A stretch of 64,000 nt of DNA. It comes from an uncultured Clostridium sp. Its GTDB lineage: Bacteria > Bacillota > Clostridia > Lachnospirales > Lachnospiraceae. The translations under genes were made by a program, and so were the position numbers. Location: positions 139,770 through 203,769 of the forward strand of contig UQMJ01000002.1 in NCBI GenBank assembly GCA_900542035.1, read 5' to 3'. The notes under the pieces were generated by a model that worked only from the letters and a program-made list of their open reading frames with translations, searched no databases and had not been told where the DNA came from. Shown piece after piece: positions 1 through 7,014 of this stretch. How positions within the stretch are numbered: position 1 is the first letter of the stretch; each line of letters starts with the position of its first letter.

Positions 1-108
1 CCGCAGATCCCGATGAGTCCCCAGATCCTTCCTCCAGCCGGAGAGCCATTCCAGGAAGTATCTCCTTTGTCCCATCGGCTGCCGGACTGATCATCGCCGG
101 AAAGGTAG
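1..108. other. Window edge, no callable gene
   Basis: This is the stretch downstream of the SdpI-like gene on the minus strand. All three minus frames are open across most of it and an ATG lies at 94, but none of the possible starts has a ribosome-binding site and no family is recognisable in about 30 codons. It may be the beginning of a third gene in the sdpRI operon; the window edge prevents a call. Confidence 0.3.
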
Positions 109-741
109 TCAGATCCCTTTGCGGTACAGAACGTAAGAATACGCGGCCGGAACCCCTGAAATGACCAGCAGAATCGCAAACACCATATACTGGCTGGCTG
201 TAAGAAATCCGCTTATCATCAGCAGGATTCCTCCCATTACCCAGAGCCAGCCGGCCAGGCGGTGAGTCCGGTTCCAGTTTTCTTCGCTGTTTAATGTCCA
301 GGGAAGCTTGATTCCCATGGTATAGCTCTGTTTGCTTTTGGGAAGGTAATTGCCCATTCCTATCATCAGAAGGCCTATCAATATACTGACTGTCATCCCC
401 ATATCGATCGGAATTCCCATGGCAGCGCCATAGCTTAAAAGCATCATTACCAGGGTCATAGCAGGAATAAACCAGCTCATCAGTCCCATTAACTTTTTAC
501 TGATATTTTTCTTTTTTGGATCATTTTGATACATAAACAAAACAAACAGCTGCATGACTGTCATAAATACCGGCATTCCGAAAATCAACATTTCTTTCTG
601 GATCCACCCGTCAATCTCATTGTGAAAGTTCCAATGGGAAGGGATCTGGTCTGGAAGTTTTCCCCACAGCAAAATGCCAATCAGACAGGGAAGCCATATT
701 ACCGCAACCGTTGCTATACTCCGTTTTTTTGAATTCTTCAT
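109..741 (-). CDS. SdpI-family membrane protein (DUF1648/SdpI)
   Basis: A 210-residue integral membrane protein. An N-terminal membrane segment (about residues 9-26) is followed by the DUF1648 hallmark LPDQIPSHWNFHNEIDGW (29-46), and then five more hydrophobic segments ending near residue 204. This is the SdpI layout. In Bacillus subtilis SdpI gives immunity to the SdpC killing factor and holds the repressor SdpR at the membrane. Here the start overlaps the stop of the upstream ArsR-type regulator by 4 bp, so the two are translationally coupled as in sdpRI. No toxin gene of the sdpABC type is visible, so immunity is only one possibility. General envelope stress or metal-linked roles are alternatives, since SdpI homologues without toxins are common. 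Confidence 0.85.
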   Translation of the reverse strand: MKNSKKRSIATVAVIWLPCLIGILLWGKLPDQIPSHWNFHNEIDGWIQKEMLIFGMPVFMTVMQLFVLFMYQNDPKKKNISKKLMGLMSWFIPAMTLVMMLLSYGAAMGIPIDMGMTVSILIGLLMIGMGNYLPKSKQSYTMGIKLPWTLNSEENWNRTHRLAGWLWVMGGILLMISGFLTASQYMVFAILLVISGVPAAYSYVLYRKGI

Positions 742-1010
742 TCTCCGTCACCTCTCAGTTCTGAAAGCCACAGCATGATTTCTTCTACTATGGATGTGTT
801 CAGTTCATAATATACAAAATTTTTAAACTTGGATTCCGTTACCAGTTCAGCCTTTTTCAACAGATTTAAATGGTAAGAAATAGTAGCAGAAGAAATGTCA
901 AAATGGCTGGCAATCTCTCCGGCCGATAATTTCCTGCCATTTTTCAGCAAAACCAGAATATCCCGACGCACCGGATCGGATAATGCCTTAAATGTCTCTG
1001 CAAAACCCAT
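738..1010 (-). CDS. ArsR/SdpR-family transcriptional repressor
   Basis: A 90-residue winged-helix protein. Residues 1-80 carry the ArsR fold: MGFAETFKALSDPVRRDILV at the start, then a recognition helix around SSATISYHLNLLKKAELV. There are no cysteine pairs like those of metal-sensing ArsR proteins, which fits the SdpR branch. It is the first gene of a two-gene operon with the SdpI-like protein. A near-consensus promoter and a perfect 22-bp palindrome covering the expected transcription start lie directly upstream, so autorepression is the simplest reading. What releases it is unknown; in B. subtilis SdpI sequesters SdpR. Confidence 0.88.
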   Translation of the reverse strand: MGFAETFKALSDPVRRDILVLLKNGRKLSAGEIASHFDISSATISYHLNLLKKAELVTESKFKNFVYYELNTSIVEEIMLWLSELRGDGE

Positions 1011-1028
1011 ACGTTTTCCTTTCGATTC

Positions 1029-1050
1029 TATTTAGATAATTATCTAAATA
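1029..1050. promoter_or_regulatory. Perfect palindromic operator of the sdpRI-like operon
   Basis: A 22-bp perfect palindrome with arms TATTTAGATAA and TTATCTAAATA. It begins two bases downstream of the -10 box at 1053-1058 and covers the expected start of transcription. Size, symmetry and position are those of an ArsR-family repressor site. Confidence 0.8.
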
Positions 1051-1052
1051 CT

Positions 1053-1081
1053 ATTATAAAATTCTATTTGTCCTTCGTCAA
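1053..1081 (-). promoter_or_regulatory. sdpRI-like operon promoter
   Basis: Minus-strand -35 TTGACG (1076-1081), 17-bp spacer, -10 TATAAT (1053-1058), about 45 bases upstream of the regulator's ATG. Confidence 0.85.
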
Positions 1082-1083
1082 TA

Positions 1084-1107
1084 CTATTTTGATATTTTTC
1101 AAAATAG
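1084..1107. repeat. Inverted repeat between sRNA terminator and sdpR promoter
   Basis: Arms CTATTTTGA and TCAAAATAG (9 bp) enclose TATTTT. The bases AAAATAGTTTCT at 1101-1112 recur at 1193-1204 inside the adjacent small-RNA gene, so part of this area is a short direct repeat. Function unknown. Confidence 0.45.
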
Positions 1108-1123
1108 TTTCTGCCTTTCCTGC

Positions 1124-1264
1124 AAAAAAACAAGAGCTGCTTTTCCCCCACAGAAAGCAGCTCTTACGTCACGATCAACAACCGTCACATTAAAATAGTT
1201 TCTCTTGTTTGGCATCCCCATACCAAAACGACGTTATGTATTCGACATCCCCATGTCTCTTACG
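1124..1264 (-). ncRNA. Candidate small RNA with three G-rich hairpin loops
   Basis: A transcription unit of about 140 nt that encodes no supportable protein. Its promoter lies at 1270-1298, and it ends in a strong intrinsic terminator (12-bp stem 1132-1143 with 1154-1165, then seven U). On the RNA strand two hairpins share the core AUGGGGAU: GACAU-GGGG-AUGUC near the 5' end and UUUGGUAU-GGGG-AUGCCAAA in the middle. The terminator loop adds a third G-run (UGUGGGGGA). ACGUAAGAG occurs at both the 5' end and just before the terminator. It is not 6S, tmRNA or SRP RNA by structure. The GGGG loops suggest pairing with C-rich targets, and the GGAUGU context also resembles CsrA-binding sites; both are inference. 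Confidence 0.7.
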
Positions 1265-1269
1265 TAATA

Positions 1270-1298
1270 AATATACCATTGTTTTCTCTGCAAGTCAA
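1270..1298 (-). promoter_or_regulatory. Promoter of the candidate small RNA
   Basis: Minus-strand -35 TTGACT (1293-1298), 17-bp spacer, extended -10 TGGTATATT (box 1270-1275). Transcription should start near 1263. Confidence 0.82.
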
Positions 1299-1494
1299 TC
1301 TTTCGTTGTCTGTTTTTTACAAAAACAAATTGTTGTCCAGAAGTTTTTTATAGAATTTTATCAACGTTTGACGTTTTTTGTCTTATTGTGTAGTCATTTA
1401 CATCATTTTTTCTCTTATTTTATAAACTTTCAATAAAGTTCTAAAACTCCTTATAAACCTTTCGAAACATTGGATAAAACTTCCCAATCTGGAA
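1299..1494. other. Intergenic, AT-rich, no gene seen
   Basis: Between the small-RNA promoter and the GNAT promoter the sequence is T-rich, with no ribosome-binding site and no family-like translation on either strand. Confidence 0.5.
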
Positions 1495-1522
1495 TTGACT
1501 TTCCTCTTTTTTCATTTATGAT
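1495..1522 (+). promoter_or_regulatory. Promoter of the GNAT gene
   Basis: -35 TTGACT (1495-1500), 16-bp spacer, -10 TATGAT (1517-1522), 32 bases before the ATG. Confidence 0.65.
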
Positions 1523-1554
1523 AGAACAAAATATAGAAAAAGAGAGTTGAGACT

Positions 1555-2202
1555 ATGATAACATTCCGCAAAGCCGTAAAGGACGATTTTGACAGCTGTA
1601 TCCAGCTTCTTGCCAATTCCTTCTGGGGATATGAATACTTTGAGCCATTCGTGAAGAGCAAGAAAAAGCGCTATCAGTTTGAACACGCCATCCAGGAAGT
1701 AAATGTGAAAGCCTACTTTGACAAGACTACCATGTTCGTAGCAGAAGAGTCCGGCGAAATTGTGGCTGTTGCCCAGTTAAAATCCCCTCATGATAAAGGC
1801 GCCTGTTTCTGGGATTATATAAAAGCCGGAGGATTAAAGGTCATCGCAGCCGGAGGATTAAAAAATTCCTTTGACTGGCTGAATATGTTTGAACAGACCG
1901 GTCGGGTATGCCATGAGTTTAAAGAACCTCACTGGTATCTGAATTCCCTTGCCGTTTCCTTAAAAGCAAAGGGGCAGGGCATTGGCAGCCGGATGTTAAA
2001 CGACTGTATCCGGCCATATATCCAGTTCCACGGAGGCGGGCTGCTGATGCTGATTACCAACTCTGAGAAAAATCGGGCCTTTTATCAAAAAAATGGATTT
2101 GAAGAATTTTCCAGTGAAGAATTTGACGTAAATGGTTATAAGCTGGGCAACTGGGGCTACCGGATGAATATCGGCGGCGGCCAGCCGGTTCCTTCCTGTT
2201 AA
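1555..2202 (+). CDS. GNAT-family N-acetyltransferase
   Basis: A 215-residue GNAT protein. The N-terminal strand MITFRKAVKDDFDSCIQLL is typical, and the acetyl-CoA-binding motif A is clear at residues 129-150 (LNSLAVSLKAKGQGIGSRML, with a Q/KxGxG loop). It is followed by the Asn/Tyr motif B region around NSEKNRAFYQKNGFEE. The acceptor substrate cannot be told from sequence. It is transcribed alone or with the downstream spoVAF; the gap is 77 bases with no terminator seen, so read-through is possible. Confidence 0.85.
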   Translation: MITFRKAVKDDFDSCIQLLANSFWGYEYFEPFVKSKKKRYQFEHAIQEVNVKAYFDKTTMFVAEESGEIVAVAQLKSPHDKGACFWDYIKAGGLKVIAAGGLKNSFDWLNMFEQTGRVCHEFKEPHWYLNSLAVSLKAKGQGIGSRMLNDCIRPYIQFHGGGLLMLITNSEKNRAFYQKNGFEEFSSEEFDVNGYKLGNWGYRMNIGGGQPVPSC

Positions 2203-2279
2203 CTGCCTGTTCCAGTATATTTTTGTTTTTTCCGGACATACTTGTCTTACCGACATTTATGGAAGGGGAACAGGACTTT

Positions 2280-3704
2280 ATGGAATTTTCCAAAAACTTA
2301 TCAGATAATATGGAGTTTTTAAAAGAATCTCTGCACACAGACGAAAATTTTGACGTCATTTATCGGGTTGTAACCATTGGAGGCCGGAAAGCCTGCCTGT
2401 ATTGTATTGACGGTCTTACAAAAGACGATGTACTTTTAAAAGTTCTCCAGGTCTTTTCTTCTATTAAACCGGAAGATATGCCGGAAGATGCCCACAGCTT
2501 TTCCAAACAGTACGTGCCTTACGGGGAAATCGGCCTTCTCCGGTATTCTGATACCATGATTGTCCAGCTTCTCTCCGGCATTTCCTGTCTGTTTATTGAA
2601 GGCTATGATGCCTGCATTACCATTGACTGCCGCACTTATCCGGCAAGAAGCGTTTCTGAGCCAGATAAAGATAAGGTGCTTAGAGGTTCCAGAGACGGTT
2701 TTGTCGAAACTCTGATCTTTAATACCGCCTTAATCCGCCGCCGGATACGGGATCCAAAGCTGACCATGGAAATCCTGAATACCGGAGAAAGCTCCCACAC
2801 AGACATTGCTGTCTGCTATATGAAAAATCGGGTGGACACCCAGCTTCTGGATCTCATCAAAAAACGCATTGAGCATCTTCATGTAGACGCCCTGACTATG
2901 AACCAGGAAAGCCTTGCAGAGTGTATTTATCCACACAAATGGTACAATCCGTTCCCAAAATTCAAATTTTCCGAACGTCCGGACACCGCTGCCGCTTCTA
3001 TCCTGGAAGGAAATATTGTAATTCTGGTAGATACCTCTCCCGCTGCAATGATTCTGCCTTCTTCGGTCTTTGACATCATCGAGGAAGCGGACGACTATTA
3101 TTTTCCTCCCCTTACCGGAACTTACTTAAGACTGTCCAGGATGATCATTACCCTGTTGTCTCTATTTCTGACCCCTCTATGGCTCTTGCTGATGCAGAAT
3201 CCGGAAATCATACCAGACTGGCTGGAATTTATCCAATTATCCGACGAACTGTTTGTACCGCTGATTTTCCAGCTTCTGATTCTGGAATTTGCCATTGACG
3301 GTCTCCGTCTGGCGGCCGTCAACACTCCCAGTATGCTGACCACGCCGCTCAGTATTATTGCCGGTATCGTCATGGGAGAATACGCGGTAAAATCTGGCTG
3401 GTTCAACAGTGAAACCATGCTGTATATGGCCTTTGTAACGATTGCCAACTATTCCCAGTCCAGCTTTGAACTGGGTTACGCGGTAAAATTCATGCGGATT
3501 TTGATTCTCATTCTGACCGCTCTCTTTAATTACTGGGGATTTGCAGCCGGTACTGTCTTCTCGGTCTGCGCCATTGTATTTAACCGGACTATTGCAGGAA
3601 AAAGCTATATCTATCCGCTGATTCCTTTTCGCTGGTCTGAATTAAAAAAGCGGTTCTTCCGCAGCCGGCTTCCTCACACAGAAAAGGAAACTGCCGCAAA
3701 ATAA
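2280..3704 (+). CDS. spoVAF: Stage V sporulation protein AF (GerA family)
   Basis: About 474 residues from the ATG at 2280, which has GGAAGGGGAA about 9 bases upstream; in-frame ATGs at 2223 and 2259 lack this. The N-terminal half is the soluble GerA domain. The segment ESLAECIYPHKWYNPFPKFK is characteristic of SpoVAF rather than germinant receptor A subunits. The C-terminal half has about four or five membrane segments after residue 280. SpoVAF is made in the forespore and takes part in calcium-dipicolinate release and germination. Unusually, none of the spoVAA-E genes is beside it, so it is an orphan copy. A GerA receptor subunit is a less likely alternative. Confidence 0.85.
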   Translation: MEFSKNLSDNMEFLKESLHTDENFDVIYRVVTIGGRKACLYCIDGLTKDDVLLKVLQVFSSIKPEDMPEDAHSFSKQYVPYGEIGLLRYSDTMIVQLLSGISCLFIEGYDACITIDCRTYPARSVSEPDKDKVLRGSRDGFVETLIFNTALIRRRIRDPKLTMEILNTGESSHTDIAVCYMKNRVDTQLLDLIKKRIEHLHVDALTMNQESLAECIYPHKWYNPFPKFKFSERPDTAAASILEGNIVILVDTSPAAMILPSSVFDIIEEADDYYFPPLTGTYLRLSRMIITLLSLFLTPLWLLLMQNPEIIPDWLEFIQLSDELFVPLIFQLLILEFAIDGLRLAAVNTPSMLTTPLSIIAGIVMGEYAVKSGWFNSETMLYMAFVTIANYSQSSFELGYAVKFMRILILILTALFNYWGFAAGTVFSVCAIVFNRTIAGKSYIYPLIPFRWSELKKRFFRSRLPHTEKETAAK

Positions 3705-3721
3705 CCGCAAACCTGTGTTCT

Positions 3722-4282
3722 TTATGCAAACCACAGCTCTTCTTTGGTAGTAGAAACTGCGTCTGCCCCAGCAGAAAATGCTGCCATAATATCTTTTTTA
3801 TCGGAAATCAGCCCGCCTGCAATAATGGGAATATCCGTATGTTCCCGAATTCTTTTTAAAACATTGGGCACAATGCCAGGCATAATTTCCACCAAATCCG
3901 GACGGAAGGCATCAATCTGCTTTCTGGCGGTCTCTAACGCCATGGAATCAATAATAAACGTTCTCTGGATTCCAATCAGCCCCAGCTCCACAGCCCTTTT
4001 TACCAGAAAGGGCTTGGTGCTGATAATGCCGTCTGCCTCTGTATTTTGTCTGATAAAATCCACTGCCACTTCTTTGGCATTTAATCCTGCGATTAAATCC
4101 ACGTGGACAATGGCGGTTTTCCCATGTTCTTTTACCTGTTTTACCTTCTGGGTAATGTTGCAGATGCTTCCGCACAGAATAAATACGATCTGACATTCCG
4201 ATTCAAAACATTTTTTAAAACTTTTCTCATCTTTTACTGCTGCAATAACCGGAGATGCCTCCAATAAATCCATTGCCTTCAT
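3722..4282 (-). CDS. glpP: Glycerol-3-phosphate-responsive antiterminator GlpP
   Basis: A 186-residue TIM-barrel protein matching GlpP along its whole length, including IPIIAGGLISDKKDIMAAFS and GADAVSTTKEELW at the C-terminus, which make the phosphate-binding end of the barrel. GlpP binds leader RNA of glycerol genes when glycerol-3-phosphate is present and prevents termination. Strong AGGAGG ribosome-binding site upstream of the ATG. It lies downstream of the Ugp-like operon, separated by a terminator, and its proposed RNA targets are the leaders at about 8.5, 14.2 and 16.6 kb. A TAGAAT -10 element with a poor -35 sits upstream, so it may have its own promoter. Confidence 0.92.
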   Translation of the reverse strand: MKAMDLLEASPVIAAVKDEKSFKKCFESECQIVFILCGSICNITQKVKQVKEHGKTAIVHVDLIAGLNAKEVAVDFIRQNTEADGIISTKPFLVKRAVELGLIGIQRTFIIDSMALETARKQIDAFRPDLVEIMPGIVPNVLKRIREHTDIPIIAGGLISDKKDIMAAFSAGADAVSTTKEELWFA

Positions 4283-4349
4283 ATTCTGTCCTCCTACCGT
4301 TGTCTTTCCTAATTCTACCCCAAATTTTCCAAAAAAGAAAGCCTTAAAA

Positions 4350-4380
4350 CGGAAAAGGCGCAGATTTTATACCTGCGCCC
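4350..4380 (-). terminator. Terminator after the glycerophosphodiesterase
   Basis: Minus-strand stem GGCGCAG/CTGCGCC (4357-4363 with 4373-4379), then UUUUCCGUUUU. Confidence 0.7.
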
Positions 4381-4406
4381 TTAGTTCATTTCCTATTGTT
4401 TTATGC

Positions 4407-5135
4407 TTAGTTCTGACGGTCCAGCCAGCTCTTGCAGACGGTCGGATAATTGGTAAAAATACCGTCGCATCCCCACTCATACAGCTGCTCCAATGCTCCC
4501 ATATCATTAATGGTCCATACGTTCACATCAATGCCATGTTCCTTGCAGCCTTTTACCGTTTCCTCCGTCAGTCCCTTAACGCCTGGATGGTAAGCTTCAA
4601 AACCGCACTTTTCGCAGTAATATCCAGCGTTTCCGATTCCCTCGTGAAGCAGCAGCGCGCCGCAGTAACGGGCCGGATCCAGCTTTTTAATCTGTACCAG
4701 GGACATATGGTTAAAAGATGAGTAAAGCATCCGATCCACCAAATCATACTTGCGGACCATAGCCAGGGTCTTTTCTTCCAGTTCCGGATAGTAATAAATA
4801 CTGCTCTTTAACTCTACATTGGTAACCAGATTGGTCTGTTTTACCCACTGACAGTACTCCTCAAAAGTCGGAATCGGCTGGAAGCCGTACTTATCGTGAA
4901 ATGCCTTTCCTGCATTAAACTTTACCAGTTCTTCATACGTATAATCTTTTACCAGTCCGGTACCGTCTGTAGTACGGTCAATGGCTTCGTCGTGAATTAC
5001 CACTAAAACGCCGTCTTTTGTGGTCTGGACATCCAGCTCGATTCCGTCGCACCCAGTCTCTGCCGCTTTTTGAAAAGACAGCATGGTGTTTTCCGGATAC
5101 TTTCCGCTGTAACCTCTGTGAGCATATACTTTCAT
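4407..5135 (-). CDS. ugpQ: Glycerophosphodiester phosphodiesterase (UgpQ/GlpQ)
   Basis: A 242-residue cytoplasmic GDPD with no signal peptide. Catalytic and metal-binding residues are visible: H6-R7 in AHRGYSGKYPEN, E33 and D35 in DGIELDVQ, and H48 in VIHDE. It hydrolyses glycerophosphodiesters to sn-glycerol-3-phosphate plus an alcohol. It is the last gene of the ABC-transporter operon, 22 bases after the second permease, and has a GAGGAA ribosome-binding site. The intracellular location and operon position fit hydrolysis of diesters imported by the transporter, feeding GlpA and signalling to GlpP. Confidence 0.92.
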   Translation of the reverse strand: MKVYAHRGYSGKYPENTMLSFQKAAETGCDGIELDVQTTKDGVLVVIHDEAIDRTTDGTGLVKDYTYEELVKFNAGKAFHDKYGFQPIPTFEEYCQWVKQTNLVTNVELKSSIYYYPELEEKTLAMVRKYDLVDRMLYSSFNHMSLVQIKKLDPARYCGALLLHEGIGNAGYYCEKCGFEAYHPGVKGLTEETVKGCKEHGIDVNVWTINDMGALEQLYEWGCDGIFTNYPTVCKSWLDRQN

Positions 5136-5157
5136 GGAAGTTCCTCTTTTCTGTCTA

Positions 5158-6033
5158 TTATTTCATTGCTGCTTTTGAATAACCAGTCAGCATATATTTC
5201 TGGAAGATAAAGAACAGGATAATAACCGGCACAACTGCCAGAACTGCCCCCGCCATAACTTCGTGGTTATTCATGGTTTCCTGTCCTGCAAAAGTATTCT
5301 GCAGCTGGGCAAGTCCAATGGTAAGAACTCTTCTCGGCTCTCCTCTTGCAATGATCTTCGGCCAGAAGTAAGAGTTCCAGCCATCGGTAAAGGTAACCAG
5401 AATAACGGTAAATAATGCAGATTTACACATAGGAGCCAGCACCTTCGTAATGATTCCTACACGTCCTAAGCCGTCAATTCTTGCAGCTTCTACATAGCTG
5501 TCATCAATTGCCATAAAGTTCTGTCTCAGCATGAAGATGAAGTATGGAGATACTGCTACCGGAAGGATCAGTCCTAAGAAGGTATCGGAAAATCCTTTGT
5601 TTGCCATGACAATGTAAATCGGGATAAAGGTAACCTGAATCGGGATCATCAGCGCTCCCAGTACAATCAGGAAAAGAATATTCTGTCCTTTAAACTTGCC
5701 TTTGGAAAATCCATATGCTGCAAATACGCCGGTGGTAACCTGGCAAATCAGAATCCCTGCAGTCATGACAATGGTGTTGTAATAGTACTTGGCAAAATTG
5801 CCGCGCTTTAATACATTGATGTAGTTTTCAAAATGAAATTCCTTTGGCCATAAGGTAGGCACCGCAAGAAGAATCTCTTCCTGGGATTTTACGGAAGATA
5901 CCAGCATCCAGTAAATCGGGAATACGACAATAATCATCACAATAATTGCCAGTACCCACTGCAGTGTTGATATGATTTTTCTCTTTCTCTTTGCCGCCTC
6001 ATTGCGCTCGGTTTGACTTTTTGCTCTGCCCAT
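5158..6033 (-). CDS. ugpE: ABC transporter permease, UgpE/MalG type
   Basis: A 291-residue permease with six predicted membrane segments. The EAA loop is around EAARIDGLGRVGIITKVLAP, the contact site for the ATPase. It starts 12 bases after the stop of the first permease with a GGAGG site. No ATPase gene lies in this operon, so it probably uses a shared MsmX/UgpC-type ATPase encoded elsewhere, as is common for CUT1 transporters in Firmicutes. Assignment to glycerol-3-phosphate or glycerophosphodiesters rests on the adjacent phosphodiesterase and GlpP-type leader, not on the permease sequence. Confidence 0.85.
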   Translation of the reverse strand: MGRAKSQTERNEAAKRKRKIISTLQWVLAIIVMIIVVFPIYWMLVSSVKSQEEILLAVPTLWPKEFHFENYINVLKRGNFAKYYYNTIVMTAGILICQVTTGVFAAYGFSKGKFKGQNILFLIVLGALMIPIQVTFIPIYIVMANKGFSDTFLGLILPVAVSPYFIFMLRQNFMAIDDSYVEAARIDGLGRVGIITKVLAPMCKSALFTVILVTFTDGWNSYFWPKIIARGEPRRVLTIGLAQLQNTFAGQETMNNHEVMAGAVLAVVPVIILFFIFQKYMLTGYSKAAMK

Positions 6034-6044
6034 GACGGCCCTCC

Positions 6045-6935
6045 TTATGAATCGTATGTTACTTTCTTATTTGCAATCTTCATCGTTGCCGCTGTAATGA
6101 CTAGCAGAAGCAGGAAGAAGAATACTGCAACGGTAGAAGCTCTGTCCATACGGAAGTCTTCCATTGCATACCGGTAAATATTATACACAAATACTTCTGT
6201 AGAACGATACGGTCCGCCCTGTGTCAAAATATCTACCGACTGGAATACCTTCATCGAAGATAAGAATGTGGTAACAAATAAAAACAGCGTAGTTGGGGAC
6301 AGCATCGGAATGGTAATCTTGAAAAACTTCTGTACGCTGTTGGCTCCATCCAAAGCCGCCGCTTCATAATAGTCCGTAGAAATTCCCATCATTGCAGACA
6401 GATATACCATCATGCCGTAACCGATGCATCTCCAGCCCGTTACCATTAATACGGAAATCAGCGCCGTACTCCGATCTCCCAGCCAGTCTACCGGAGCAAT
6501 TCCAAACAGGGACAGGAAGTAGTTTAAAATACCAGTATCGGTATTTAAGATCCACAGGAATACAACTGCAGCAGAAGACATTGCCACGTATTTCGGCATA
6601 AAGACGATGGCACGCATTGCCGCAAAGGTTTTGGTCATGCGGTTAAAGATTAATGCAAAAATCATACCGCCAATCAGCGTAATACTCAGTTCTCCAATGG
6701 AGTATAATAACGTTACTTTTAAGGAGTTCCATAAATACTTGGTTCCAGACCCGTTAAACAGCCACTTCCAGTTTTTAAATCCTACATAATTCCAGGTATC
6801 ATTTAATAGATTCCAGTCTGTAAAACTGATTTTAACCAGTTCTACAATCGGATAGTAAGTAAAAAGCGCAATCAATATTAAGGCCGGAACTACGCACAGA
6901 AAATCCTTAATTGCAGATTTTTTTCTCGGATTCAT
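6045..6935 (-). CDS. ugpA: ABC transporter permease, UgpA/MalF type
   Basis: About 296 residues from the ATG at 6935, preceded by AAAGGG with six-base spacing; an ATG at 6953 is also possible. Six membrane segments, with the EAA loop at EAAALDGANSVQKFFKITIP. It pairs with the neighbouring UgpE-type permease and the lipoprotein upstream. A strong hairpin separates it from the binding-protein gene, which would allow more binding protein than permease to be made. Confidence 0.85.
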   Translation of the reverse strand: MNPRKKSAIKDFLCVVPALILIALFTYYPIVELVKISFTDWNLLNDTWNYVGFKNWKWLFNGSGTKYLWNSLKVTLLYSIGELSITLIGGMIFALIFNRMTKTFAAMRAIVFMPKYVAMSSAAVVFLWILNTDTGILNYFLSLFGIAPVDWLGDRSTALISVLMVTGWRCIGYGMMVYLSAMMGISTDYYEAAALDGANSVQKFFKITIPMLSPTTLFLFVTTFLSSMKVFQSVDILTQGGPYRSTEVFVYNIYRYAMEDFRMDRASTVAVFFFLLLLVITAATMKIANKKVTYDS

Positions 6936-6966
6936 AGATTTCCCTTTCTTCATTGCCTTCTGAATT

Positions 6967-7001
6967 CCGGCGCCGTTTCCCTGAATGGGAATCGGCGCCG
7001 G
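6967..7001 (-). promoter_or_regulatory. Intercistronic hairpin between ugpB and ugpA
   Basis: Perfect 9-bp GC stem CCGGCGCCG/CGGCGCCGG with an inner TTTCCC...GGGAA stem and no U-run. This is a typical mRNA-stabilising structure 3' of a binding-protein gene. Confidence 0.6.
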
Positions 7002-7014
7002 TCAACAAATTTAT

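Noticed and set aside
1209..1436. Plus-strand 75-codon open frame
   Set aside because: It lies antisense to the small-RNA gene, has no ribosome-binding site and gives a low-complexity F/C/H-rich translation.
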